Source: Craurococcus roseus
GTDB taxonomy: Bacteria > Pseudomonadota > Alphaproteobacteria > Acetobacterales > Acetobacteraceae
Direction: 5' to 3'
DNA: 64,000 bases
NCBI RefSeq assembly: GCF_039523795.1
Contig: NZ_BAAAFZ010000008.1
Span: forward strand, 434,001 to 498,000
Below are positions 31,930-40,594 of the stretch, piece after piece (the stretch's first letter is position 1; each line of letters begins with the position of its first letter). Under the pieces are notes generated by a model. The model was not told where the DNA came from, did not search any database, and saw nothing but the letters and a program-made list of their open reading frames with translations. The translations under genes were made by a program, and so were the position numbers.

Positions 31930-33798
31930 CTAGGCCGGGCAAGCCACCGGCTCCTCCGCCCGCGCCGCCGCGGCGCGCGCGAAGCCGGCCACGAGTTCCG
32001 CGGCCTCGCCTCCCGGCACCGCGCGCCCGAACAGCCAGCCCTGGCCGACGGTGCAGCCCAGCCCGGCGAGGAGGTGCGCCGAGGCCGCGTCCTCGACGCC
32101 TTCGGCGACCGTCGGCAGGCCGAGGCTCTGGCCGAGCCCCACCACGGCGGCCACGATCTTCCGGCTTTCGGCGCTTTCCGCCATGGAGCGGACGAAGCCG
32201 GCGTCGATCTTGATCTTGTCGATCGGCAGGGCCTGGAGGTGCCGCAGGCTCGAGTAGCCGGTGCCGAAATCGTCCAAGGCCAGGCGCACGCCGAGCGCCT
32301 TCAGCTCCCCCAGGATGTCGCGCGCCAAGCCGAAATCGTCGAGGAGCGCGCTTTCCGTCAGCTCGATCTCCAGGCGCCCGGGCGGGAGGCGGCTTTCGGC
32401 CAGCGCCGCGCGCACGATGCCCGGCAGGCCGCGGTCGCGGAGTTGCAGGGGCGAGATGTTGCACGCCAGCGTGACGCCTTCCGGCCACTCGGCGGCGGCC
32501 AGGCACGCGCGGCGCAGCAGCCGCTCGGTCATCGGGCCGATCAGGCCGGTGTCCTCGGCGATCGGCACGAACTCCGCCGGGGACACTTGGCCGCGGAGCG
32601 GGTGGGTCCAGCGGGCGAGCATCTCGAACCCGACCAGGCGGCCGGTGCCGAGGTCCACCAGCGGTTGGAAGTGCGGCTCCAGCGCGTCCGCCAGCACGGC
32701 GGCCCGCAGGTCCGTGGCCAGGGCGGCGCGCTCGCGGATGCGCTCGTCCATGCCGGGCTCGAAGAAGCGGAAGCAGCCCCGCCCCTCCGCCTTGGCGCGG
32801 TACATGGCGGCGTCGGCCCTGCCGATCAGCGCTTCCACCTCCTCCTCGTCCCCCGGCGCGGCGAGGGCCACGCCGACGCTGCACCCGACCTGCACGGCGC
32901 CGACGCCGGCCAGGTCGAAGGGCGTTTCCAGTGCCGAGACCACGCGCCCGGCGAGGCGCGCGGCGGCTTCGCGCGGCGCGGCGCCCCCGGCCTCGAACCG
33001 CGCGACGAGGGCGAACTCGTCGCCGCCGAGGCGCGCGGCGCCGTCGGTCCCGCGCAGGGCGGCGCGCAGGCGCTCGGCCACGCCCCGCAAGAGGCGGTCG
33101 CCCGCGTGGTGGCCGTGCACGTCGTTGACGGGCTTGAAGCGGTCGAGGTCCACGAGCAGCACGGCCACCGTCTCGCCCCCTTGCCGCGCCTCCGCGAGCG
33201 CGCGGCCGAGGCCCTCCCGCATCCGCGCGCGGTTGGGCAGGCCGGTGAGCGGGTCGTGGGTGGCGAGGTGGTTGGCCCGCTCCAGCGCTTGGCGGAGGAG
33301 GCGCAGCGGCACCGCCCGCAGCGACGCGAAGGCCAGCAGGCCGAACACGGCGGCGACCGCCGCGACGAAGCCCGCTTCCGCCAGCACGCCCCGCAGCGAG
33401 CGCGCGATCCGCACCTCGCCGACGGCGCGCCCGGCGTCGAAGACGGGTTCGCGGACCTCCAATCTCGGCCCCGGCACTTCGGCCGGCGCTTCCGCCACCG
33501 TCGCGCCGTGGCGGTCCAGGACGCGCCGCGGCCCGGGCGGCGCGCCGGCCGCGTCGGCGACCAGGAGGGCGGCGATGCGGACCCGCTCGAAGCGCCAATG
33601 GTCGGGGTTGCGCGCCACCATGGCCGACACGTTCTGGGCGAGCAGCTTGGCCTCCGCCCGCATGGTGGCCGCTTCCCGTTGCCGGGCTATCCAGAAGTGG
33701 CCGACGGGCATGGCCGTGGCCAAGGCGAGGGACGTGGCCGCGGCCAAGCCCGTGACGCGGCGGGCGACGGCCGGGTCGAGCGGGCGCTGCCCGCTCAC
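31930..33798 (-). CDS. membrane GGDEF-EAL c-di-GMP protein
   Basis: A 622-residue protein with a membrane helix at about 13-36, a periplasmic region to about 135, a second helix at about 139-160 and then a GGDEF-EAL tandem. GGDEF is intact (258-262) with an inhibitory R-x-x-D site five residues before it (249-252). The EAL motif reads E-M-L (392-394); N447, E479, the D-D pair (509-510), K530 and E566 match the phosphodiesterase ligands, so both activities look possible. The GTG at 33798 overlaps the stop of the periplasmic binding-protein gene (GTGA), suggesting that the binding protein feeds a signal to the periplasmic part. Confidence 0.93.
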   Translation of the reverse strand: MSGQRPLDPAVARRVTGLAAATSLALATAMPVGHFWIARQREAATMRAEAKLLAQNVSAMVARNPDHWRFERVRIAALLVADAAGAPPGPRRVLDRHGATVAEAPAEVPGPRLEVREPVFDAGRAVGEVRIARSLRGVLAEAGFVAAVAAVFGLLAFASLRAVPLRLLRQALERANHLATHDPLTGLPNRARMREGLGRALAEARQGGETVAVLLVDLDRFKPVNDVHGHHAGDRLLRGVAERLRAALRGTDGAARLGGDEFALVARFEAGGAAPREAAARLAGRVVSALETPFDLAGVGAVQVGCSVGVALAAPGDEEEVEALIGRADAAMYRAKAEGRGCFRFFEPGMDERIRERAALATDLRAAVLADALEPHFQPLVDLGTGRLVGFEMLARWTHPLRGQVSPAEFVPIAEDTGLIGPMTERLLRRACLAAAEWPEGVTLACNISPLQLRDRGLPGIVRAALAESRLPPGRLEIELTESALLDDFGLARDILGELKALGVRLALDDFGTGYSSLRHLQALPIDKIKIDAGFVRSMAESAESRKIVAAVVGLGQSLGLPTVAEGVEDAASAHLLAGLGCTVGQGWLFGRAVPGGEAAELVAGFARAAAARAEEPVACPA

Positions 33799-34676
33799 GC
33801 CCCACCGCCGATAGGCTCCTGGCCGAGCCCGGCCAGGATCGCGCCGCCCTCCGGGCCGGCCGCGAACTCCATGAACGCGGCCGCGGCCGGCGCGGGCTCC
33901 GCGCGGGTGACGAAGCGGAAGGTCACGGAAAGGGGGTAGCGGCCCTCGGCGACCGCGCGGGGGCTCGGCTCGACGCCGTCGAGGGCGAGCAGCGTGAGCC
34001 GCCGCTGCTCCGAAAGGAATTGCGCCAGCGTGATCGCGCCGAAGGAGCCGTGCACAGCCTCCAGCGCCTCGGCGTTGTCCTGGTCGGTGCCCGCGGTGAC
34101 GAGGCCGGGGCGGCGCTGCGCCGCGGCCAAGGCGTCCGCCATGGCCGGCGAAGCGGCCGCGAGGGCGATGTACCCCATGTCGCTGGACGGGCGGCGCACC
34201 ACCCGGATCGGCTTGCCGTCCGGCCACTCCGCGAGTTCCCCGGCGTAGATGCGGACCACGTCATCCATCGCCACGGCGCGGACCGCGGGGCCGCCGGCCT
34301 TCGTGGCGAAGGCGAGCGGGGTGCGGGCGTAGGCGATCTCGCGGGCGCCGGCGGCCCGCTCGGCGTCCTTCAAGGGGCGGGCGGCGAGGGCGACGTCCGC
34401 CGCGCTCTCCAGCACGGCGGCTATGCCGCCCGTCGTGCCGAGGTTGGGCAGGAACTGCACCTCCGCCACCGCCGGGCTCCGCCGGCGGTGGGCCTCGGCC
34501 AGCTCGCGCACGGTGCCCATCGCGCTGCCGGTGCCGGTGATCCGCACGAGTTGCGCCGAGGAGGCGCGGGCGGGAAGCGTCCGCCCCGCGGCGATCAACG
34601 TCGCGGCGGCGGCGAGCACCGTCCTCCGGCCCGCTCCGGGCGGGAGGGCGGAAACGGCGTTCGTGGGGCAGTGCAT
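33795..34676 (-). CDS. PstS-like periplasmic phosphate/anion-binding protein
   Basis: A 293-residue secreted protein with an R-R-containing N-terminus and hydrophobic leader. The mature part has I-T-G-T-G-S-A-M-G near residue 47, matching the phosphate-loop position of PstS-type binding proteins, then L-G-T-T-G-G-I and a late T-D-Q-D-N-A-E-A-L-E / S-F-G-A-I-T-L-A-Q-F segment. No Pst permease or ATPase genes are near. Its stop overlaps the start of the GGDEF-EAL receptor, so a sensing role is more likely than uptake. The actual ligand is not known. Confidence 0.85.
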   Translation of the reverse strand: MHCPTNAVSALPPGAGRRTVLAAAATLIAAGRTLPARASSAQLVRITGTGSAMGTVRELAEAHRRRSPAVAEVQFLPNLGTTGGIAAVLESAADVALAARPLKDAERAAGAREIAYARTPLAFATKAGGPAVRAVAMDDVVRIYAGELAEWPDGKPIRVVRRPSSDMGYIALAAASPAMADALAAAQRRPGLVTAGTDQDNAEALEAVHGSFGAITLAQFLSEQRRLTLLALDGVEPSPRAVAEGRYPLSVTFRFVTRAEPAPAAAAFMEFAAGPEGGAILAGLGQEPIGGGA

Positions 34677-34812
34677 GTTCGGCCGGGCTCCGGACGGGGC
34701 GGGTGGCCCGCCCGGCCGCGCCGGCCGAGCGAACCGCGGCCCAGTAAACGGCCCAAACGTTACCGAAGCGCCAACGCGGCCGCCGCGCCCGGCGGCGTGC
34801 GGCGGCCGGTCC

Positions 34813-35169
34813 TCACGGCGCCGCCGCTTCCAACAGGCGGCGCGGCACGCGTACCGTCAGCGACAACAGGCGGAAGGACTGCGTTTTGCCGTGGCCGTCG
34901 AGGTTGAGGCTGGCGTTCACCCCGCCCTCCAGCACGTCGTCCACCACGAAGTTGAAGGCGTGCAGCAGCGGCAGGTCGTAGCGCCGGCAGGCTGTGGCGC
35001 CGCGGTGGCGGAACAGCGCCAGCACCCGCTCGGCCGTCACCTGCTCCGCCAGCACGGGGTAGAGTTCCGGCCGGTAGGGGATCAGCGAGAGGTTGGCGCG
35101 GTTTCCCTTGTCCCCGGCGCGGCTGTGCGCGACGGCGTGCAGCGCCACTTCCAGGGTGTCGTCGCTCAT
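34813..35169 (-). CDS. AtuA-associated C-terminal ferredoxin-like protein
   Basis: A 118-residue protein: V-A-L-H-A-V-A-H-S-R-A-G-D-K-G-N-R-A-N at the start and V-V-D-D-V-L-E-G-G-V-N-A-S-L-N-L-D later are the conserved parts of the small subunit/domain that in other bacteria is fused to or follows AtuA (DUF1446) proteins. Translation is coupled by ATGA with the upstream AtuA-like gene, so they probably form one complex. Role is inferred from this association only. Confidence 0.85.
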   Translation of the reverse strand: MSDDTLEVALHAVAHSRAGDKGNRANLSLIPYRPELYPVLAEQVTAERVLALFRHRGATACRRYDLPLLHAFNFVVDDVLEGGVNASLNLDGHGKTQSFRLLSLTVRVPRRLLEAAAP

Positions 35170-36557
35170 CCCGCGATCTCCCCCGCCGTCCGCACGCTCA
35201 CGCCCGTCGGCACCCGCTCGCGCAGCACCAAGTGGCTGCGCGTCAGGATGCGCGGCGTGACGCGCCACCGCGCCCCGCCGGTGCCGGCGGTGCCGCAGCA
35301 GAGCAGCGCCAGCGCCTCGCGCGCCGCTTGGTCCACCGCGTCGCGGTCGGCGCCTTCGGCGGCGAGGCGGACGCGGATTTCGGCCGGTTCCGGGCCGTCG
35401 TAGGCGCGCCACAGCGCGCCGTCGTCGCTGTCGTGGACGGAGGAAACGCCGATCAGGTCCGCACGCGCCCGCACGGCCAAGCCGCGGCGGCGCAGGCGCT
35501 CCAGCAGCACCTCGGCCGTGGCCTTGGCGCGCGCGAGGGCGTTCGGGCCGGCGACCGAGACCTCGCCCTCGCCGAGCCAGGAGCCTTCGAAGCTGGCCGT
35601 GACCTTGAGCGTATCGGGCGCCGGGTGGCCGCGCAGGCCGCGCACCGCCACGCGGTCCGGCCCTTCCTGTTCGAGCGTGCAGCCGGTGATGTCGAGCACC
35701 ACGTCCGGCGTGACGTAGCGCGCGGGGTCGTGCAGCTCGTAGAGCAGCTGCTCCTTGACGGTCCGCAGGTCCACCACGCCGCCGGTTCCTTCCGGCTTGG
35801 TGATCACCAGCCCCCCTGTGTCCGTCACCTCGGCGATGGGGAAGCCGATGTTCGCCGGGTCGGGGATGTCCTTGAATCCGGGGTCCCAGAACACGCCGCC
35901 CGTCACTTGGCTGCCGCACTCCAGCAGGTGGCCGCAGGCGGCGCCCACGGCGAGCTCCTCCCAGTCGTCCCAGGCCCAGCCGAAGTGGTGGACGAGCGGC
36001 GCGATGGCGAGCGCGGGGTCCGAGGTGCGGCCCGCCACCACCACCTCCGCGCCCTCCGCCAGCGCGCGGACGAGCGGCTCCGCGCCGATGTAGGCGTTGG
36101 CCGCCACCAGCCGCGCCGAGCGCAGGTCTATGCTGCCGTCGGCCTCGTGGACGGGCAGTTGGTCCAGCGCGACGCCGTCCTTCACGTCGTCGCCCGTGAC
36201 CACGCCGATGCGCAGGCCCGGCAGGCCGAGCCCCACCGCCAGCGCGGCCACCGCACGCGCCGCGGCCGGCGGGTTGGCGGCGCCGAAGTTGCCGAGGATC
36301 GGGATGCGGTGCGCGTGGCAGTCGGCGAGCACCGGCTCCAGCAGGCGTTCCAGCATCGGCTCGTAGCCGAGCGACGGGTCGCGCCGCCGCTCCAACTGCG
36401 CCAGGGCCACGGTGCGCTCGCCGAGCGTCTCGAAGAACAGGGCGGCCGGGAGCCCGCGCCGCACCAGGCTCCGCACCACGGGGACGGGCGCGTCCACCCG
36501 GTCGCCGGAGAAGCCGGCGCCGTTGCCGACCAGGAAAGTCCCGCCGTCGCCGCCCAT
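35166..36557 (-). CDS. acyclic terpene utilization AtuA-like (DUF1446) protein
   Basis: A 463-residue cytoplasmic protein. G-N-F-G-A-A-N-P, G-A-E-V-V-V-A-G-R-T-S-D-P-A-L-A and T-G-G-V-F-W-D-P-G are the diagnostic DUF1446 motifs. AtuA-type proteins are needed for growth on citronellol/geraniol in Pseudomonas, but relatives occur widely without terpene genes. Here the only partners are the small coupled protein downstream and a divergent M20 hydrolase, so the substrate stays open. Confidence 0.88.
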   Translation of the reverse strand: MGGDGGTFLVGNGAGFSGDRVDAPVPVVRSLVRRGLPAALFFETLGERTVALAQLERRRDPSLGYEPMLERLLEPVLADCHAHRIPILGNFGAANPPAAARAVAALAVGLGLPGLRIGVVTGDDVKDGVALDQLPVHEADGSIDLRSARLVAANAYIGAEPLVRALAEGAEVVVAGRTSDPALAIAPLVHHFGWAWDDWEELAVGAACGHLLECGSQVTGGVFWDPGFKDIPDPANIGFPIAEVTDTGGLVITKPEGTGGVVDLRTVKEQLLYELHDPARYVTPDVVLDITGCTLEQEGPDRVAVRGLRGHPAPDTLKVTASFEGSWLGEGEVSVAGPNALARAKATAEVLLERLRRRGLAVRARADLIGVSSVHDSDDGALWRAYDGPEPAEIRVRLAAEGADRDAVDQAAREALALLCCGTAGTGGARWRVTPRILTRSHLVLRERVPTGVSVRTAGEIAG

Positions 36558-36665
36558 GCCTCCCCTCCCCTTCGCGGGCCGGATTAGGCGCTGCCGGCGG
36601 TCCCTCGACAAGGCGTGGCGGCGCCGCTTCCTTCCGGGGCGGACAGCAGCGGAACCCGGAACACC

Positions 36666-37841
36666 ATGCCCGTCATCAACCGCATCGCCGATTTCGCCCC
36701 CGAGATGGCCGAGTGGCGCCAGGACCTCCACGCCAACCCGGAGCTGGGCTTCGAGGAGGTGCGCACCAGCGGCGTCGTCGCGGCCAAGCTCGCGGAATGG
36801 GGCATCGAGGTCCACCGCGGCATGGCCAAGACCGGGGTGGTCGGTGTGCTGCGGAACGGGGACTCGGGCCGGTCCGTCGGGCTGCGCGCCGACATGGACT
36901 GCCTGCCCATGGAGGAGGCGAACAACTTCGCGCACCGCTCCACCGTGCCGGGCCGGATGCACGCCTGCGGGCACGACGGGCACACCGCCACCCTGCTCGG
37001 CGCCGCCAAGTACCTCGCGGAGACGCGCAATTTCGACGGCACCGTCCACTTCTTCTTCCAGCCCGCCGAGGAGGGCGGCGGCGGGGCCAAGGTGATGGTG
37101 GACGAGGGGCTGTTCCGCCGCTTCCCGTGCGACGCGGTGTACGGCCTGCACAACGACCCGGCGATCCCGCTCGGCGAGGCGGCGGTGGTGGCGGGCACGG
37201 TGCTGGCGGCCTCCGACCGCGTGGGCATTACGGTGCGCGGCAAGGGCGGGCACGCGGCGCGGCCGCACGTCGCCATCGACCCGGTGCTGGTGGGCTCGCA
37301 GATCGTGGTGGCGTTGCAGGCGCTGGTGTCGCGGCGGACGGACCCGCTGGACAGCTCCGTCATCAGCGTCACCCAGTTCCACGCCGGGTCCGCCGGCAAC
37401 GTCATCCCGGAGGTGGCGGAGCTTTACGGCACCGTCCGCACGCTGCGCCCGGAGACGCAGGACATGATGGAGCGGCTGATCGCGCAGGTCGCCCAGAACA
37501 CGGCGGCGGCGCACGACGCCGAGGCGGTGGTGAAGTACGTGCGCGGCTACCCGCCCACCGTGAACCACGCGGCGGAGACGGAGCGCGCCGCGCTGGCCGC
37601 CGCGCGCGTGCTCGGGCAGGAGCGGGTGCTGCGGGACCGGCCGCCGGTGATGGGCGGGGAGGACTTCTCCTACATGCTGCTGGAGCGCCCCGGCTGCTTC
37701 GTGAAGATGGGCCAACTCGGGAAGGACGGCCGCGGCGGCGTGTCGCTGCACAACCCCAAGTACGACTTCAACGACGAGATGCTGCCGGTCGGCGCCAGCT
37801 TCTTCGCCGCGCTGGTGGAGCAGGAGCTGCCGCGCCCGTAG
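36666..37841 (+). CDS. M20 family amidohydrolase (hippurate hydrolase type)
   Basis: A 391-residue metallohydrolase. H-A-N-P-E-L-G-F-E-E near residue 22, G-L-R-A-D-M-D near 75, H-A-C-G-H-D-G-H near 100 (metal Cys/His set), P-A-E-E-G-G-G-G near 137 and G-H-A-A-R-P-H near 195 mark the HipO/aminoacylase group of M20D. Members cleave N-acyl amino acids such as hippurate or IAA conjugates. ATG 36666 begins M-P-V-I-N-R. Divergent from the AtuA gene with about 108 bases between starts. Confidence 0.94.
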   Translation: MPVINRIADFAPEMAEWRQDLHANPELGFEEVRTSGVVAAKLAEWGIEVHRGMAKTGVVGVLRNGDSGRSVGLRADMDCLPMEEANNFAHRSTVPGRMHACGHDGHTATLLGAAKYLAETRNFDGTVHFFFQPAEEGGGGAKVMVDEGLFRRFPCDAVYGLHNDPAIPLGEAAVVAGTVLAASDRVGITVRGKGGHAARPHVAIDPVLVGSQIVVALQALVSRRTDPLDSSVISVTQFHAGSAGNVIPEVAELYGTVRTLRPETQDMMERLIAQVAQNTAAAHDAEAVVKYVRGYPPTVNHAAETERAALAAARVLGQERVLRDRPPVMGGEDFSYMLLERPGCFVKMGQLGKDGRGGVSLHNPKYDFNDEMLPVGASFFAALVEQELPRP

Positions 37842-38068
37842 CGCCCGCGGGCGGCGGCGACCGCTCGCCGCGCCGGCCCATGCCGCTCCGATCCAAATTG
37901 AGACGGCGGGTTGGCGCAACCAACCGCTTCGCCGGCCCGATAGTGGGTCGTTGCGCAGGCAGCGGCGCCCAGGCGCCGGTGGATGCTTGCTATTGCCTGG
38001 ATGCGCATGGTTCGTTTTCGCGCGGCAGCGCCACAGCCCGCCGCGCAAGAACGAACCGGAGGTCGTCC

Positions 38069-39337
38069 ATGGCGAAGAAATGGTTGTCCGGCCGCGCGCG
38101 CGCCATCGGCCCCGCGACGGCCGCGGCCGCGGCGGCGCTGACGCTCGGGGCCGGGATCGCGGCCGCGCAGCTCAAGAGCTACGACAGCAGCAAGCCCTCC
38201 TTCTGGCAGAACCCGCCGCCCGACTGGTTCCTCGGCGACGAGACGGAGGAGATGAAGGGCCTGGCCCCGCCGGTCGGGCCGGCGACGCCGACGCCGCTGG
38301 CCGAGCTCCAGGAGAACCTCAAGAAGGTGAAGCTGCCGCAGGGCTTCCGTATCGAGGTCTACGCCTCCGGCCTCCCCGAAGCGCGGCAGATGGCCTGGGG
38401 CGACAACGGCACGCTCTTCGTCGGCTCCTTCCAGGCCGGCAACGTCTACGCGGTGACGGAGAAGGACGGGAAGCGCAACGTCGCCACCATCCTCAAGGGC
38501 CTTAACATGCCGACCGGCGTGGCCTTCCGGAACGGCTCGCTGTTCGTGGTCGCGATCGACAAGCTGCTGCGCTACGATGGGGCAGAATCCAAGCTCGACG
38601 CCATGCCGCAGCCGCAGGTGGTCTACGACGACCTGCCCTCCTACGGCGCGCACGGTTGGAAGTACCTTGTCATGGACCGGGACGGCGCGATGTGGTTCAA
38701 CGTCGGCGTGCCGTTCAACATCGGCATCCCTCCGACCGACACCGCGCACATCCGCCGCGTGCACCAGAGCGGGCACGGCGAGCTGATGGCCACCGGCGTC
38801 CGCAACAGCGTCGGCGGCGACATCGACCCGCGCACCGGCCAGTTCTGGTTCACGGAGAACGCGCGGGACTGGATGAGCGACGACCTGCCGAGCGACAAGC
38901 TGAACCGCGTCGGCCGCATCGGCGACCACTTCGGCTACCCCTACTGCCACCAGGGCGACCTGCCGGACCCGAAATTCAACATGGGGCGTCAGTGCAGCGA
39001 GTTCACGGCGCCGGTGCTGAAGCTCGGCGCGCACGTCGCGCCGCTCGGGATGAAGTTCTACACCGGCAGCCAGTTCCCGGCGGAGTACCGCAACAACATC
39101 TTCATCGCGCAGCACGGCTCCTGGAACCGCCGCAATTACCAAGGCGCGCGCATCGTGCGCGTGGTCGTGGACCCGGACGGCAAGAACGCGCGGCAGGAGG
39201 TGTTCGCCGAGGGCTGGCTGACCGGCCAGCAGGACTACTCGGGCCGGCCGGCCGACGTGCTGGTGGCGCGCGACGGCTCCCTGCTCGTCGCCGACGACTG
39301 GGCCGGCGCCATCTACCGCATCAGCTACGCCCGCTGA
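38069..39337 (+). CDS. secreted sorbosone/glucose dehydrogenase-like beta-propeller protein
   Basis: A 422-residue protein with an Ala-rich signal peptide (cleavage near I-A-A-A-Q). The propeller shows L-P-Q-G-F-R-I-E-V-Y-A, G-V-A-F-R-N-G, W-F-T-E-N-A-R-D-W-M-S-D-D near the middle and A-Q-H-G-S-W-N-R and S-G-R-P-A-D-V-L late, all typical of PQQ-dependent sorbosone/glucose dehydrogenase-like proteins (GSDH). Periplasmic oxidation of a sugar or alcohol is expected. GGAGG precedes the ATG at 38069. The downstream diheme cytochrome is the likely electron acceptor. Confidence 0.9.
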   Translation: MAKKWLSGRARAIGPATAAAAAALTLGAGIAAAQLKSYDSSKPSFWQNPPPDWFLGDETEEMKGLAPPVGPATPTPLAELQENLKKVKLPQGFRIEVYASGLPEARQMAWGDNGTLFVGSFQAGNVYAVTEKDGKRNVATILKGLNMPTGVAFRNGSLFVVAIDKLLRYDGAESKLDAMPQPQVVYDDLPSYGAHGWKYLVMDRDGAMWFNVGVPFNIGIPPTDTAHIRRVHQSGHGELMATGVRNSVGGDIDPRTGQFWFTENARDWMSDDLPSDKLNRVGRIGDHFGYPYCHQGDLPDPKFNMGRQCSEFTAPVLKLGAHVAPLGMKFYTGSQFPAEYRNNIFIAQHGSWNRRNYQGARIVRVVVDPDGKNARQEVFAEGWLTGQQDYSGRPADVLVARDGSLLVADDWAGAIYRISYAR

Positions 39338-39407
39338 CGCGACCGAACGGCCGCCCGCCCCAGCACGGCGGGCGGACGCCTCCCATCGGCACCACTTGGG
39401 CAGCCAC

Positions 39408-39992
39408 ATGAGAAGAACCCTGTCCGCCCTCGCGGCGGCCGCGTGCCTCGCCGCGTCCCCCGCCGCCGCCCGCGACGTCGAGGCGGGCCGCGCGCGGGCC
39501 GAGCCCTGCATGGCCTGCCACGGCGCGGAAGGCATCGCGGCCGACCCGACCGTCCCCTCGCTCGCCGGGCAGCGGGAGCGCTACCTGCAATGGCAGTTGG
39601 TGTTCTTCCGCTCCGGCAGGCGCTCCAACCAAGTGATGAACGCCCTCGCGGCCGAGCTTTCGGACGAGGAGCTGCGCAACCTCGGCGCCTACTTCGCGTC
39701 CCTGCCGCGCGCCCAGCCGCCGCCCGGCCCGCCCGACCCGGATCGGCACGCGGCGGGCAAGCAGGCGGCCGCGCGGCACCGCTGCTCCAACTGCCACATG
39801 GACAACTACGCCGGCAGCCAGGCCGCGCCCGCCATCGCCGGCCAGACTCGCGCCTACACCGCCAAGGCGCTGCGCGACTACCGCGCCGACGCGCGCCCCA
39901 GCGTCGGCGTCGCCGCGATGAACGAGGCGGCCAGGGGGCTTTCCGACGCCGACATCGCGGCGATCGCGGTCTTCCTGGAGCGGCCCGAGTGA
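39408..39992 (+). CDS. secreted diheme cytochrome c (c4-like)
   Basis: A 194-residue protein with a signal peptide ending near P-A-A-A-R. Two heme motifs are visible: C-M-A-C-H near residue 34 and C-S-N-C-H near 127, with later Met residues (N-Q-V-M-N, V-A-A-M-N) as possible axial ligands, so each half is a class I cytochrome c domain. Probably carries electrons from the upstream dehydrogenase to the respiratory chain. A TTG at 39396 is an alternative start; the stop overlaps the next gene. Confidence 0.93.
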   Translation: MRRTLSALAAAACLAASPAAARDVEAGRARAEPCMACHGAEGIAADPTVPSLAGQRERYLQWQLVFFRSGRRSNQVMNALAAELSDEELRNLGAYFASLPRAQPPPGPPDPDRHAAGKQAAARHRCSNCHMDNYAGSQAAPAIAGQTRAYTAKALRDYRADARPSVGVAAMNEAARGLSDADIAAIAVFLERPE

Positions 39993-40456
39993 TCCGCGCC
40001 GCGGCCGCCTTCGGGGCCGCGCTGCTCGCGGCCGGCGCGGCGGCGCGGGCACAGGCCCCGCCGCCGGCGTTGGAGGACCCGGGCGCCTTCGAGCGGGGCT
40101 TCGCCGTGTCGCTGTACCAGTTCGACGCCTGCGGCGACGCCGTGGCCGGCCGCGCCTTCCGCCGCGCCCTTGCGGAGCGTGTCGCCCGCTGCCCCTTCAC
40201 CGCCGCGGCGCGCGCCCGCTACGGGGAGCGCACCCGCGCGCAGCTCCTCAAGGCGCGGGAGCGCATGGCGGCGCTGGTGGAGGAGAACGGCGGGATGCCG
40301 CGCGAGCTGCCGGGCATGGAGACGACCTGCCGCGCGCAACAGGCGAGCGGCGCCTACCGCGACCTCCGCGCGCTGCTGGAGCGCTACGTGGAGGGCGCGG
40401 CGGCGGCCGAAGCGGTCATCCCGGCGGCCTGCGACGCGGCGGACGTCCTGCCCTGA
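39989..40456 (+). CDS. small secreted protein of unknown function
   Basis: A 155-residue protein starting at GTG 39989, which overlaps the cytochrome stop (GTGA). The first about 23 residues form a signal peptide ending near A-R-A-Q-A. The mature part has four Cys (D-A-C-G-D, A-R-C-P-F, T-T-C-R-A, P-A-A-C-D-A), enough for two disulfides. I recognise no family. Being coupled to a dehydrogenase-cytochrome pair, it may be an accessory periplasmic subunit. Confidence 0.75.
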   Translation: MIRAAAAFGAALLAAGAAARAQAPPPALEDPGAFERGFAVSLYQFDACGDAVAGRAFRRALAERVARCPFTAAARARYGERTRAQLLKARERMAALVEENGGMPRELPGMETTCRAQQASGAYRDLRALLERYVEGAAAAEAVIPAACDAADVLP

Positions 40457-40594
40457 ATCGCGCGCCGGCGTCGGCTCACGCGCCGCGCCGGCGGAGCGGG
40501 AGCCGCCGTGGGGATGGGCGGGCGGGGAACCGCCGGGCCTTTCGGGCACTACTGACCTCCCGGTGATGGTGGAAGATCGGCGGCGGCCCCTGCG

